Below the pieces are notes generated by a model, which was not told the DNA's origin, did not search any database, and saw nothing but the letters and a program-made list of their open reading frames with translations. Source: Hymenobacter terricola (GTDB lineage: Bacteria > Bacteroidota > Bacteroidia > Cytophagales > Hymenobacteraceae). From it: 64,000 nucleotides of DNA. The stretch lies in assembly GCF_017921975.2 (NCBI RefSeq), contig NZ_JAGEMO020000015.1, positions 124,001-188,000 on the forward strand. The letters are read 5' to 3'. The first letter of the stretch is position 1, and each line of letters starts with the position of its first letter. Of the stretch, positions 19,124 through 28,444 are shown one piece after another. Position numbers and translations under genes: made by a program.

Positions 19124-19840
19124 ATGAATGACTTATTGGGGTTGACCCTCCAGGCGCACGGGGGATTGGAACGGTGGAACCAACTGGTAATGCTGTCCGT
19201 CCGCGCCGCGTTTGGTGGTGTCCTGTGGACCATTAAGGGCAAGGCCGGTATGCTCGACGATATCGGCGTAACGATTGAGCTGCACCGCGAGTGGACTTCG
19301 CACTCCCCCTTTGGCGCGTCCGACCATTTCACCGTGGTGACGGCCGACCGGGTGCTCATCGAAAATACCGATGGTGACGTGGTGGATGAGTTGATGCAGC
19401 CGCGTGCCTCCTTTCAGGGCCACACGCTGCAAACGCAGTGGACGGACCCACAACTGGCCTATTTCATTGGTTACGGCCTGTGGAATTACCTCACGTTCCC
19501 CTTCAGCTTCGCCATGCCCGGCTTCGAAGTTGCGGAGCTTGGGCCGTGGGAAGAAAACGGCGAAACCTGGCGGCGGCTGCAAGTCACCTTTCCCGACGAC
19601 ATCGCTACGCACTGCAAGGTGCAGACCTACTACGTGGCCAAAGATGGCCTAATCCGCCGCCACGACTACGATGTGGACATCAACGGCGGCACGCCGGGCG
19701 CGCATTACTTCTCCGCGCACACCACCGTGGCGGGCATTACCCTGCCCACGCAGCATCGGATTTATCTCCGCAACCCCGACCTGAGCCACGAAATGGAGCC
19801 GCTGATTGTATCCATCGACATCCGCGACATCCGCTTCTAA
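19124..19840 (+). CDS. Conserved hypothetical protein, beta-rich, LolA-like layout
   Basis: A 238-aa protein without signal peptide. It opens with LQAHGGLERWNQL, common at the start of several outer-membrane lipoprotein carrier-like or DUF proteins, and is beta-rich with many His/Tyr residues (KVQTYYVAKDGLIRRHDYDV; GAHYFSAHTTVAGITLPTQH). The mid part resembles lipoprotein-sorting proteins, but without a signal peptide that role is doubtful. I cannot name a function. It sits in a run of small same-strand genes after the hydrolase. Confidence 0.7.
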   Translation: MNDLLGLTLQAHGGLERWNQLVMLSVRAAFGGVLWTIKGKAGMLDDIGVTIELHREWTSHSPFGASDHFTVVTADRVLIENTDGDVVDELMQPRASFQGHTLQTQWTDPQLAYFIGYGLWNYLTFPFSFAMPGFEVAELGPWEENGETWRRLQVTFPDDIATHCKVQTYYVAKDGLIRRHDYDVDINGGTPGAHYFSAHTTVAGITLPTQHRIYLRNPDLSHEMEPLIVSIDIRDIRF

Positions 19841-19902
19841 TAGGCCCGTTGCCCTCGCGCTTGAAAGAGCCGTGTGCCGAACCCGCAAAAAGCATAAACT
19901 CT

Positions 19903-20328
19903 ATGGCGTCCTCCCTCAAAGAGCAGTTGATTGGTGCGTGGACGCTGGTTTCGCTGGAATCCGAAGATTCAACAGGCACGGTAACGCAGCCAATGGGCGA
20001 AAATCCTACGGGCCTGCTACTATATACCCCAACCAATTACATGTCGGTGCACATCATGCAGAAGGGCCTCACCGAGCTGGTTGCCCCGGCGCTATACGAA
20101 GCGCGCATGTTGAAGTACGCTGACCTTGGGTATTTGGCTTATTGCGGCCATTACCACGCCGATGAGGCCGCGCAGCTGGTGACGCATCAGGTAGAAATAA
20201 GCCTGTATCTGGAATGGCTGGGGCAGCCCCAGGTTCGCGCAGTCCGGTTTGAAGGCGAACTACTGCACCTGACAACGGTAGGGCCACATCCCATAACCCG
20301 GCTGGTCTGGCGGCGGAATCAGGGCTAA
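19903..20328 (+). CDS. Lipocalin-like domain protein
   Basis: A 141-aa protein; the start at 19903 (MASSLKEQLIGAWTLVSLES) matches the usual lipocalin-like N-terminus with the GxW motif (IGAWTL). PMGENPTGLLLYTPTNYMSV and the C-terminal RLVWRR (paired Trp/Arg) fit the Lipocalin_5 type found in many soil bacteria. No signal peptide, so cytoplasmic. The frame upstream to 19438 is antisense or out of frame with the previous gene and is not used. The ligand is unknown. Confidence 0.8.
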   Translation: MASSLKEQLIGAWTLVSLESEDSTGTVTQPMGENPTGLLLYTPTNYMSVHIMQKGLTELVAPALYEARMLKYADLGYLAYCGHYHADEAAQLVTHQVEISLYLEWLGQPQVRAVRFEGELLHLTTVGPHPITRLVWRRNQG

Positions 20329-20451
20329 TACTCCTGCTTGCGATGTGCGCCTGCTGAGCGCTGGCCGGCACTTCCCCATTCTCTCGTTCCCGGCATTCCT
20401 GCAAAAAAGTCCGGCATGTCTTTCATCAGCTACAACAATGAATAATTAGCT

Positions 20452-20907
20452 ATGGAAAATTTACTTATTCGCACACTTTCAGCGTTTCTGGACGTCTCTT
20501 ACCGAAGCCTGGACCAAACCATTGTTTTTCGCTGGGTGTGCCCCTTTCTGAGCGAAGCCGAATTCCGCGTGAGCTATCAGGCCTTGCTTGATACCGCCGT
20601 GCAACATAATTGCGCGCACTGGTTGCTCGACTTGCGGCGGCGCTTTGTGAATTCGCGGGAACAGGACCATTGGGTACTTCACGAATTCTACCCCCAGGTC
20701 GAAGCCGCTTTTCCAACTGCCGGTCTGGTGTACGCCGCCTACTTGGTATCGCCTGCGGCATTGGCACAGTACGCCAACGTGTTGCTGCCCGCCCTCAACA
20801 ACAACTCCGATGCCTGCTGCCGCGCCGCCGCTTTCATCGACGAGGGCCCCGCCAACTCCTGGCTCACCAAGCAGCGCTTCACCAAAGGGGCGCTGGTTGA
20901 AAACTAA
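20452..20907 (+). CDS. Hypothetical protein, small alpha/beta
   Basis: A 151-aa soluble protein. The pattern WLLDLRRRFVNSREQDHWVLHEF with repeated alpha/beta elements is reminiscent of STAS/SpoIIAA-like small proteins common in Hymenobacter, but I cannot place it in a family. It has no signal and no obvious catalytic motif. It precedes the TPR histidine kinase by 48 bp on the same strand and might be co-transcribed with it. Confidence 0.6.
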   Translation: MENLLIRTLSAFLDVSYRSLDQTIVFRWVCPFLSEAEFRVSYQALLDTAVQHNCAHWLLDLRRRFVNSREQDHWVLHEFYPQVEAAFPTAGLVYAAYLVSPAALAQYANVLLPALNNNSDACCRAAAFIDEGPANSWLTKQRFTKGALVEN

Positions 20908-20955
20908 CCATTCGGAGCCTGCCCGACCAATCCATCACCATTACCACTCCACTCC

Positions 20956-23463
20956 ATGCGCCTACTACGGTTACTATTCACAGTTGTGGGCATTGCACTG
21001 TGTGTAGTGCCGGTGGCAGTTGCCCAAACACCCTTAGACAACGGTTCCGTTAATACCTTGCGTGCCCGCGTGCTACAGTCGGAACCGGATGCCAACCAAG
21101 TAGACCTACTGCTAAAACTGGGCACGGCTTATTTGAATAAAGTAGAAAACCGCCCCAAAAACCAGGACAGCGCCCTGGTTTTTGCCAGACAAGCCGAGGA
21201 ATTGAGCCGACGATTACAATTCAAGCAAGGCGTAGAGGGAGCCCTCTTCCTGACGGGCACCGTGTATGCCCGGCAACAAGCCACCAGCCGGGTCCGGGCG
21301 GTCATGCAAAGCGTGAGCGACAGCAGCCGCATCAAGCTGGTGCTGGCGCTGGGCAATAATAAGCTGAACGCCGGCCCAACCCAACCCACGAACCGCGACA
21401 GCGCATTATATTTTTTCCGGCAGGCCAGGCAGCTAAGCGCCCGCACCGGTTTGCGCAAATGGCAGGAGGAATGCTTATTCCAGCTGGGAATCTATTATTT
21501 AATAACCAATAATTTACCGCGTGGAAAAGCGTATTTCATGCAAGTAATTGCGGCTGACCAGCAAGCCGACGACAAAGCCGCCGAAAGCCGGGCATGGTAC
21601 CGGTTTGGCAATAGTTTTCCAGATACCGCTCGTTTTAAATCAGTTCCTGAAAAGCTAAGCGCTTATGCGCAGGCGCAGTCGCTGGCCCATCAGGCTAATG
21701 ACCGGACTTTAGCGGCACTGAGCCTGATGAAAATTGCGTTTATTCATATCGACCAAAACAAGAACGACCAAGCCGAAAGTGAGCTGCTGAATGTGGTGAA
21801 AATCCAGGAAGCTATTGGTGACAAAGAGGTTTATACCACTTACGATGCTATTTCTACTATTGCGGTCAAAAAAGGTGATTATAGTAAGGCCCTTAGTTAT
21901 TGTTTGAAGACGATTAATAGCGTTAAAATCTCCGGAAGAGATAAAGATTTAGATGCTATTTACAGTAACCTGGCAAGAATTTATCTTTTCCTGGGCGAGT
22001 ACGATAAAAGTGTGGCGGCCTGTCGTCAATCACTGGCCATTAGCCAGCGCAAAGGGCTTGTAATAGGAAGTGGGAGAGTGGTGCGAAATTTAGTCAAGGC
22101 CTTACTTAAACAAGATAAGACGCAAGAAGCCCTGGATTTTTTGCAAGGTTTACTGCGTAAGAACGTGCCCTATAGCATTGCGGAGAAAGAAAATATTACC
22201 AAAAGCCTGGCCGAGTGCTATGACCGAACTAAGCAATACAAATTAGCGGAGGAGTACTGGTTTAAAAGCCTTGCGCTAAGCAAAGAGGATGGCGAATACG
22301 CTACTCAATTAGATGTTACAGGAGATATAGCGACTTTTTATGTTAGAAATAAGCAATACAGCAAGGCTCGTCCATATCTAACACAATTGTTGGCTGCTCC
22401 CAAAGGGGATATACAAGCTGGCAGTTTGGCAACCCTGGAATTAAATTGCTTTAAAGCAGACTCAGCAGCGGGCAATTACTTATCCGCTATAGCGCACTTC
22501 CGCCAACATAAGGCCCTACAAGACTCGATGTTTAACGCAGCTAAGAGCCGCCAGATACAGGAGCTACAGGTAAAGTATGAAACCAGTCAAAAAGAGCAGC
22601 GCATTGAACTGTTGACAGCCAACGGAAAGCAGCAGCAGAGTGAGCTAAAACGAACACAAACCGCTCGCAACGGCATTCTAGGCGGGGCTGTCATGCTGAC
22701 TTTGCTGCTGGGGGTGAGCTACAGCCGCTACCGGGTCAAACAGCGCAGCACGGCGTTGCTGGAAATCCAGCAGCGGGAAATCAACCAGCAGAACCAGGCG
22801 CTGGAACAAGTGCTGGGCGAAAAGGACGAGTTGCTGGGGGAAAAGGACGGGCTGTTGGAAGAAAAGGAGTGGATGCTGAAGGAGATTCACCACCGGGTGA
22901 AGAACAACCTGCAAATCATCAGCTCGCTGCTCAGCCGCCAGTCCCACTACCTGCGCGACGCCCCGGCCCTGGCCGCCATCCGCGAGAGCCAGAACCGGGT
23001 GCAGGCCATGGCCCTGATTCACCAGAAGCTCTACCAGTCCGACTCGCTGGCCCGCGTCAACATGCAGGACTACACCCGCGAAATTGTCGCCCGACTCATT
23101 GACTCTTTTGACTGCCAAGCCACTGTGCGCCCGCAGGTCGACGCGACCAAGGTGAATTTGGAAGTGGCACTGGCCACGCCAGTGGGCCTGATTATCAACG
23201 AGGCCGTGACCAACGCTCTCAAGTACGCCTTTCCCCAAGGACGTACTGGCACGATTGCCGTTAGACTGTGCCCGCTCGAAGCCGGCCGTTACGAACTGCG
23301 CGTGGAAGACAACGGGGTGGGCCTGCCGGCCGGCTTCGACGTGGCAGCGAGCCGCAGCCTTGGGCTAACCATCATCCAGGGCCTAAGCAAACAGCTCCAC
23401 GGCACCTTATCCCTCACCGGGAACGGCGGCGTGCATCTCAACCTGCAGTTTGCCGCCTCCTAA
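20956..23463 (+). CDS. TPR-containing sensor histidine kinase (HisKA_2 / HWE-like)
   Basis: An 835-aa membrane kinase. A signal peptide (ending near VAQTP) leads to a periplasmic TPR region of about 540 residues, with repeated units such as YSKALSYCLKTINS and EYDKSVAACRQSLAIS. A TM segment (GILGGAVMLTLLLGVSYSRY) near 577 is followed by a Gln/Glu-rich coiled coil. The kinase core has EIHHRVKNNLQIISSLLSRQ, the H-box of HisKA_2 proteins, then HATPase motifs NEAVTNALKYAF and EDNGVGLPAG. No response regulator is adjacent. The TPR half is clearly less G+C-rich (about 21.3-22.7 kb) than the kinase half. Confidence 0.92.
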   Translation: MRLLRLLFTVVGIALCVVPVAVAQTPLDNGSVNTLRARVLQSEPDANQVDLLLKLGTAYLNKVENRPKNQDSALVFARQAEELSRRLQFKQGVEGALFLTGTVYARQQATSRVRAVMQSVSDSSRIKLVLALGNNKLNAGPTQPTNRDSALYFFRQARQLSARTGLRKWQEECLFQLGIYYLITNNLPRGKAYFMQVIAADQQADDKAAESRAWYRFGNSFPDTARFKSVPEKLSAYAQAQSLAHQANDRTLAALSLMKIAFIHIDQNKNDQAESELLNVVKIQEAIGDKEVYTTYDAISTIAVKKGDYSKALSYCLKTINSVKISGRDKDLDAIYSNLARIYLFLGEYDKSVAACRQSLAISQRKGLVIGSGRVVRNLVKALLKQDKTQEALDFLQGLLRKNVPYSIAEKENITKSLAECYDRTKQYKLAEEYWFKSLALSKEDGEYATQLDVTGDIATFYVRNKQYSKARPYLTQLLAAPKGDIQAGSLATLELNCFKADSAAGNYLSAIAHFRQHKALQDSMFNAAKSRQIQELQVKYETSQKEQRIELLTANGKQQQSELKRTQTARNGILGGAVMLTLLLGVSYSRYRVKQRSTALLEIQQREINQQNQALEQVLGEKDELLGEKDGLLEEKEWMLKEIHHRVKNNLQIISSLLSRQSHYLRDAPALAAIRESQNRVQAMALIHQKLYQSDSLARVNMQDYTREIVARLIDSFDCQATVRPQVDATKVNLEVALATPVGLIINEAVTNALKYAFPQGRTGTIAVRLCPLEAGRYELRVEDNGVGLPAGFDVAASRSLGLTIIQGLSKQLHGTLSLTGNGGVHLNLQFAAS

Positions 23464-23491
23464 CCGCCCCAGCTACCCTCCATGTAGGTAG

Positions 23492-24445
23492 TTAACCCAA
23501 GTTGCGGAGTATTGAGGGCATAAAAAAAGTCTGTTCGGCAGGAACAGACTAGGTTTGAAGTATTCGACCCCTTCAATTCCTGCCTCCCATGCGCGGACAG
23601 ACCGTTGCCATGTACTGCTTTCTCGATGATTTGCTTACCCTCACCCGCCCTGCCTGGGCCCGCCCGGCTGACCCGCGTCGCCGCTTGAGCGACGCGCAGG
23701 TGCTAACCACGGCGCTGGTCGCGGCCCGCTTTTTCGGCGGTAACCTCGTACTGGGCCAGCGCTACCTGGAGCAGCACCGGGGCAGAACAAGCTGGATAAG
23801 AACGGCTTTAGCCGACAGCTGCACGCACTGACGAAAACGCTGCCGGGCCTGTTTGCTTCCTGCGCTCAGGGATTGAAAGAATTGCGCACCGGGGCCCGCT
23901 ACATCATCGATTCGTTTCCGGTTGCCGGATGCCACAACACCCGTATTCCGCGCGGTAAGCGCTTGACCGGCAAGGTCTATCACGGCCGGTGCGCCAGCAA
24001 GCGCAGCTGGGTTTACGGCTTCAAAGTGCAGGTCATCACCACCCGTGACGGCCTACCGGTCGGGTTCTATGTACACGCCGGCAGCGAGGCCGACATCACC
24101 GGCCTGCGGGCCATGGCCGTGGATTTGCCCGCAGGCAACGTCCTCGACACCGATGCTGGTTGTACGGACGACGTCTTGGAGGACGTGTTTGCCGAAGCCA
24201 CCGGGGGCCAGCAGCAGTCCGCCCGCAAAGCGAACAGCAAGCGCCCCAACTCACCCAACCAACGCTTTCTGATTCAGTGTTTTAGCAAGGTCATCGAAAC
24301 GGCCTTTAGCCAACTCACCGCCCGCTTTCCCAAGCAGATTCATGCCGTGACGGCAGCTGGCTACGTGCTCAAACTCGCCCTCTTCATTTTGGTCCACCCC
24401 TTGGACCAAGGCGGTTACTAGTCCGCAACTTGGGTTTGCTACTGC
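23492..24445 (+). mobile_element. IS982-family insertion sequence, about 950 bp
   Basis: Inverted repeats AACCCAAGTTGCGGA at 23494-23508 and its complement at 24422-24436 bound the element. A 9-bp direct repeat, TGTAGGTAG, lies at 23483-23491 and 24446-24454 and is a candidate target duplication, although the right repeat stands 9 bp beyond the terminal repeat and the left only 2 bp. A hairpin AGTCTGTTC/GAACAGACT (23528-23550) precedes the transposase, a usual guard against read-through transcription. Confidence 0.8.
23589..24421 (+). pseudogene. IS982 transposase, frameshifted
   Basis: The N-terminal part (MRGQTVAMYCFLDDLLTLTR) runs to about 23785 (YLEQHRG) in one frame. The rest continues in another frame from about 23788 (NKLDKNGFSRQLHAL) through to 24421, so one base appears lost near 23785. 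The catalytic residues remain: Asp in YIIDSFPVAG, Asp in LDTDAGCTDD, Glu in KVIETAFSQL. Length and layout match other Bacteroidota IS982 transposases (about 280 aa). Without repair or frameshifting this copy should not make transposase. Confidence 0.82.
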
Positions 24446-24454
24446 TGTAGGTAG

Positions 24455-24602
24455 CGTGTTTCTGGAAGTAGAATCCGCTGGCCGGGCCGAAGCTGACGTA
24501 ACGCAAGACGAACTGGAAGCCGCCATAAACGCCGCTGGTACCGGCAACCGGCGCCGGTCCAAGCAGGTGCAAGCCGAAGTCCAGTCCGCTGTCGAAAAAC
24601 AA
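24455..24602 (-). pseudogene. Remnant of a gene interrupted by the IS982 copy
   Basis: Minus-strand peptide FFDSGLDFGLHLLGPAPVAG continuing to GFYFQKHATY, with repeated Gly/aromatic strands resembling a membrane beta-barrel. It is cut at its 5' side by a stop at 24603-24605. If the IS and one copy of TGTAGGTAG are removed, the frame continues as HATYMEGSWGG to a TAG at 23462-23460, overlapping the kinase stop. That reconstruction is inference; identity unknown. Confidence 0.45.
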
Positions 24603-24890
24603 TTAACGGCTACCACGTCATGGGCTAAATTTGAGGAGCGCTAGCGAGTCGAAAATGCTCATAATTAGATGATTGAACAGTAGGTTGGTGTTGTATTGGC
24701 CCGAATTCAGCTTCTCACCCAAGCTTGAAGCTTCCTTAAAAACCGCCATCATGAAAATTTTCACGGGGCCCTGTTGGGCACACTAACGTGGTACCTCGTG
24801 CCCAGCGAAGACCGCATGATTAATCCCGACCTGGAACGGACCCTGGCCAAGAAGATGAAAGCCACCACACAGAGGCCCGACAATCTATGC

Positions 24891-25397
24891 TTACTCGACC
24901 GGCCGCGAAGCCTCGTAGAGGAACCAGGTGCGGCCTTCTGCTTGGTCGATATAGTTTTCCAGGATGCTGGCGGTGGCCACGTCGTTGATGTCGTCGCACT
25001 GCGCATGCAGTTCGCGCATGGCCTGGGCCAGGAGTTGGTTGTCGGCGGTGAGGATGGTGAGCATGTCGAGCGGGTTGACGTGGAAGGCGTTGTCGTCGGC
25101 AATCTGCTGCAGCTGGCCGATTTCGCCGATGGAGCGCAGCGTGGCAAAGCCCAGCTTGCGGCCCCGCTCGGCCACGGGGTCGATGGCGGCAAAAATCTGC
25201 TGGCTCTGCTCGTCCAGCAGCAGGTGGTAGTCGCGAAAGTGCCGGCCGCTCATGTGCCAGTGGTAGTTCTTGGTTTTCACGTAGAGGGCGAACAGGTTGG
25301 CCACGAGGCGGCGCAGGCCATCGGCTACTTTTTCGCGGCCGGTTTCGTCCAGGTAGGACGGTGTGGCCAGGAGGTCGCGTTGAGTGGTTGTTTTCAT
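24891..25397 (-). CDS. dps: Dps-family DNA-binding ferritin-like protein
   Basis: A 168-aa subunit of a spherical dodecamer that oxidises and stores iron with peroxide and shields DNA under stress. All ferroxidase ligands align: His (NYHWH), His 12 residues later (DYH), Asp in LLLDEQ, Asp in AAIDP and Glu in VAERG, with the spacing of E. coli Dps (H51, H63, D67, D78, E82). The N-terminal tail is short with few Lys, so DNA binding is not assured. It is convergent with the upstream IS region and has its own 350-bp upstream region. Confidence 0.95.
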   Translation of the reverse strand: MKTTTQRDLLATPSYLDETGREKVADGLRRLVANLFALYVKTKNYHWHMSGRHFRDYHLLLDEQSQQIFAAIDPVAERGRKLGFATLRSIGEIGQLQQIADDNAFHVNPLDMLTILTADNQLLAQAMRELHAQCDDINDVATASILENYIDQAEGRTWFLYEASRPVE

Positions 25398-25752
25398 GAG
25401 AAGAGAGAATTATGGGTGATTCGGAATTAATCAGCGAATGAAAAATGGAGCGTGAGCCTGGCTTACCTGCGGCGCAGCTATAGGCCTATGCTTCCGATTG
25501 GCAAGCATAACACGGCCAGCCAACCCGACAAAGGACGCGCCGGGCCGCGTCGGTTTACAGGGTTAAATCCTGCAATCGGAGGTATATATCGCGGTTGCGC
25601 CAGCGGCTGCTCATTTGCCGCATCCCGCAAATACACCTCCGATTACAGGGTTTAGCCATCGCGCGGAGCCCGCGCAGCTCTGTTCTTTGCATTCTCGCCT
25701 GGCGGGGTTCATTTGGCCGGCTTCATCAGCCGGGTATTACTGTTCAGAACAC
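25398..25752. repeat. 355-bp intergenic stretch with a 23-bp imperfect inverted repeat
   Basis: 25561-25583 and 25635-25657 are inverted copies agreeing at 20 of 23 positions (core AATCGGAGGT / ACCTCCGATT), around a 51-bp centre that can pair partly. It separates the divergent dps and esterase genes. It may be a small mobile repeat or a regulatory hairpin. Nothing else was recognised here. Confidence 0.65.
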
Positions 25753-26376
25753 ATGCACCAGCCTTCCATTCACGCCGCCGGGCAGCCCCTGGCCACGGCC
25801 ACCAGGGCCCTCATTCTGCTGCACGGGCGCGGTGGCAGCGCCGCCGATATCCTCTCGCTGGCCAACCAGCTGCACGTGGCCGATTTTGCGCTGCTGGCCC
25901 CGCAGGCCCCGCAAAACAGCTGGTACCCCAACTCGTTTCTGGCCCCGCCCGTGCAAAACGAGCCCTGGCTCTCCGTGGCGCTGGCCACCGTGTTCGACCT
26001 GGTGGGGAGCCTGGAAAAGCAGGGCATTCCCAAGGAAAACCTGTACTTCCTGGGCTTCTCGCAGGGGGCGTGCCTCACGCTGGAATTTGTGGCCCGCAAC
26101 GCGGCCCGCTACGGCGGCGTGGTGGCCTTCACGGGCGGGCTGATTGGCGACCGGCTTTACCCCGAAAACTACGCGGGCGCGTTCGCGGGTACCCCGGTTT
26201 TTATTGGCACCGGCGACCCCGATTTTCATGTGCCCGTGGAGCGGGTGCGGGCCTCGACGGTGCTGCTGACCAGCATGGGCGCCCGCGTGACCGAGAAGGT
26301 GTACCCCAACATGGGCCACACCATTTCACAAGACGAAATCAGGCTGGCCAATGCCCTGGTTTTCCCCGCCCGGTAA
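25753..26376 (+). CDS. Carboxylesterase / phospholipase-type alpha/beta hydrolase
   Basis: A 207-aa hydrolase of the phospholipase/carboxylesterase family. The start at 25753 (MHQPSIHAAG) gives the family's usual compact size; the frame runs back to 25615 but that extension has no similarity. ALILLHGRGGSAADIL holds the oxyanion loop, GFSQGA the nucleophile Ser, TGDPDFHVP the acid, and NMGHTIS the His. Such enzymes cleave short-chain esters or lysophospholipids in the cytoplasm. Confidence 0.92.
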   Translation: MHQPSIHAAGQPLATATRALILLHGRGGSAADILSLANQLHVADFALLAPQAPQNSWYPNSFLAPPVQNEPWLSVALATVFDLVGSLEKQGIPKENLYFLGFSQGACLTLEFVARNAARYGGVVAFTGGLIGDRLYPENYAGAFAGTPVFIGTGDPDFHVPVERVRASTVLLTSMGARVTEKVYPNMGHTISQDEIRLANALVFPAR

Positions 26377-26394
26377 ATCCTTCGCTACTGCATT

Positions 26395-27336
26395 ATGGCT
26401 TGCTTGGCGCGATACACGGCTCTTTGCCTGCTGCTGGCTAGCTGCGCCGGGCGTGTGCCCGTGCGTCCCAGCGTACTAACGGCTTACTGCGACCCGGTTG
26501 CGCCGTATCGGGCCGACCCGGCGTTGGCCCCGCAAGCCACCGGCGCCGCGCTGGCGCCCGAGCTGCTGGCCCGGTTTCCGCACCGCAGCTTGCTGGTGGC
26601 CAATGCGGCCGGCCTGCTGCCCCATTTGCAGGAGCTGTTGCGGCTCGAAGCACAGGCCCGCCAGCAACCGGGCCTCGCGGCCGAGGTGGCCGTGCTCCGG
26701 CAGCGGCAGCGGGTGCAGACGCGGCTGCTCCTGCTGCGCACCACGATTAGCAGTGTGGCGGCCGAGCTGGATTGCCAGGGCGAGGCGGCCAGCCAGGTAG
26801 CGAACTACCTGGCCCAGCAGGACAGCCGCCGCACCCAGCGCCTCACGGTGTGGTCGTTGGGGATGGGAGCAGCCAGTGGCATTGGCACCACGGTGCTTAC
26901 CAACCAGCCGCTGCAATACACTGCCGGTATCGGCGGGGGCCTGGTGGTGGTGGCCCTGGGAATTCAGACGTTGCACGTGGGGAGTACCATCGAATTTCCG
27001 CACGCCCGCAACCTGCTGGCCGATGTGTGGGCGGAAAAGCCGGTTTCGACGGTTTTTCCGCCCAGCGTGTGGTACTTGCTCACTGACTCTACCTTCAGTT
27101 ACAACGGGCACACTTCCATTGTCCACAACACGCGCCTGCGCTGGCAGCGCTACGGCCAGCTCGCCCAACCCGATTCTAAACAGGGCCAGCAATTGGCGGC
27201 GCTGCTGTTTGGGCCCGGCGGCACGTATTCGGCCAGCCAGCTCATGGTGCGCGCCGATATGCTCAATGAGTTGCAAGCCGCCGTGCACCTGCTCGACCAG
27301 CAGCTGCTGGAGCTGTTGCAGCAGCTGGTCGAGTAG
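26395..27336 (+). CDS. Putative lipoprotein of unknown function
   Basis: A 313-aa protein with a lipoprotein signal (MACLARYTALCLLLASCAG; lipobox LLASC). The mature part is Ala/Gln/Leu-rich and helical (residues about 80-150), then a Gly/Ala-rich segment GMGAASGIGTTVL and GIGGGLVVVALGI that could be a membrane hairpin, followed by a more polar C-terminus with a coiled-coil-like end (LDQQLLELLQQLVE). It belongs to no family I recognise. It is 18 bp after the esterase and may be co-transcribed. Confidence 0.7.
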   Translation: MACLARYTALCLLLASCAGRVPVRPSVLTAYCDPVAPYRADPALAPQATGAALAPELLARFPHRSLLVANAAGLLPHLQELLRLEAQARQQPGLAAEVAVLRQRQRVQTRLLLLRTTISSVAAELDCQGEAASQVANYLAQQDSRRTQRLTVWSLGMGAASGIGTTVLTNQPLQYTAGIGGGLVVVALGIQTLHVGSTIEFPHARNLLADVWAEKPVSTVFPPSVWYLLTDSTFSYNGHTSIVHNTRLRWQRYGQLAQPDSKQGQQLAALLFGPGGTYSASQLMVRADMLNELQAAVHLLDQQLLELLQQLVE

Positions 27337-27344
27337 CCGCTGCT

Positions 27345-27853
27345 AGAGTCTGTTAGGCACCGTTAGCGTGTTTGGGGAGCATGAGACTGGCTGGCCCAGC
27401 GTATCCACCGCGACAGGGGCCTTGCTGCCCTTGCGCCGCTTGGCCCCGTGGTAGCCCGCCCGGTGCCCGCTCTCGGGCGTGCTTTGCAAGGTGCGCCCGT
27501 CGAGCACCACGGCCGTGGGGAGCCGGCCGACCCAGTCGCCGCCGCAAGACGTTCAAATCGTGCACGATGGCTTCAAACACCCGGGTATTCCGCCCGCCAG
27601 CGCGTCCATTGCTGATAAATAGCTTGCCAGGGCGGTAAATCATGGGGCAGGTAGCGCCACTGACAACCGGTGTGGCCCAGGTAGCGCAGGGCACTGAACA
27701 AGGCGCGCAACGGGTGGCGCCGTTGCGGCGCCTCTTCGCGCAACAAGGCCAGGCAGCGGGCCACGAACACCCATTCGTCGTCCTTCACGTCACTCGGGTA
27801 ATTATGGGAAGGGGGCATATCCCTGATTTACGCACCAGTGCATAACAGGTTCT
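27345..27853 (-). mobile_element. Remnant of an IS5-family insertion sequence
   Basis: The ends are inverted repeats AGAGTCTGTTAGGCAC (27345-27360) and, on the minus strand, AGAACCTGTTATGCAC, matching at 13 of 16. CTAG is found at both boundaries (27343-27346 and 27852-27855), the typical target of the IS427 subgroup. On the minus strand from 27818 a transposase begins (MPPSHNYPSDVKDDEWVFVA), continues in a second frame ([14 protein letters not shown]), then in a third ([17 protein letters not shown] to [11 protein letters not shown]), and stops short, losing the C-terminal half with the later catalytic residues. The first shift may be the programmed one of this subgroup. Confidence 0.8.
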
Positions 27854-27855
27854 AG

Positions 27856-28440
27856 GTAAGGGGTTTTTGTTTGCGGCGGCCGGCATCAGCCTGCCGGGCG
27901 AACCGGAAAATTGACCCGTGGCCTTCGCAACACCCGCTGCCACCCGCCGATTGGTGGGACCATGCCACCGGCCGGCTGCTGGGGGTAGCTGACGAACGAG
28001 CCCCGACCGCTGGGCCGAGGCTCGTTCGTCATGTCTCTGGGGTTTCCTCAGCTTTGCCAGCAGCTGGTGGCCATACTCTCAGCGGCAAGAAGCAAACCAA
28101 CGCCCACAATTACAAGTGCGGCCGTGCGCGGCGCATGCCCACCCGTTGCGGGTAGAAGGGGCATTTTAGAGAGGAGAGCGAAATTGAGTCGTTGAGAAAA
28201 GCGGTATTTTCAATGTAGCGCTTTGTAAAACAGATTGTTGAACTGGAAGTGGCTGACGGCAGCGGCCGGGCGCCCGCGAAAAAATAGCGGCTGAAAACAA
28301 GGCGATTTATGATAATCAGCAGCCCGTTAATCATAAGTTAACCTTCGGATAATTCCAAAAAAAAGGGTTTGTTTCTATCATTTGAACAGCCAGTCGCAGC
28401 CGGCCCAAAGCGCCTGAACTCGCACAACTGGCCGGCGCGG
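27856..28440. other. Non-coding stretch, 585 bp
   Basis: A 12-bp-arm hairpin (GACGAACGAGCC at 27991-28002, complement at 28019-28030) is the only clear structure. From about 28150 the sequence is AT-richer, with no convincing coding frame. Confidence 0.6.
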
Positions 28441-28444
28441 GTAC

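Noticed and set aside
24751..24890. A possible small ORF (ALLGTLTWYLVPSEDRMINP) convergent with dps
   Set aside because: No start codon in that frame without a shift, and the frame runs on antisense through dps. Perhaps a remnant, but not supportable.
24774..25430. 218-aa plus-strand frame over dps
   Set aside because: Antisense shadow of dps with a TTG start.
28110..28334. 74-aa minus-strand ORF
   Set aside because: It lies in AT-rich intergenic sequence; no similarity, and a hydrophobic start alone is not enough.
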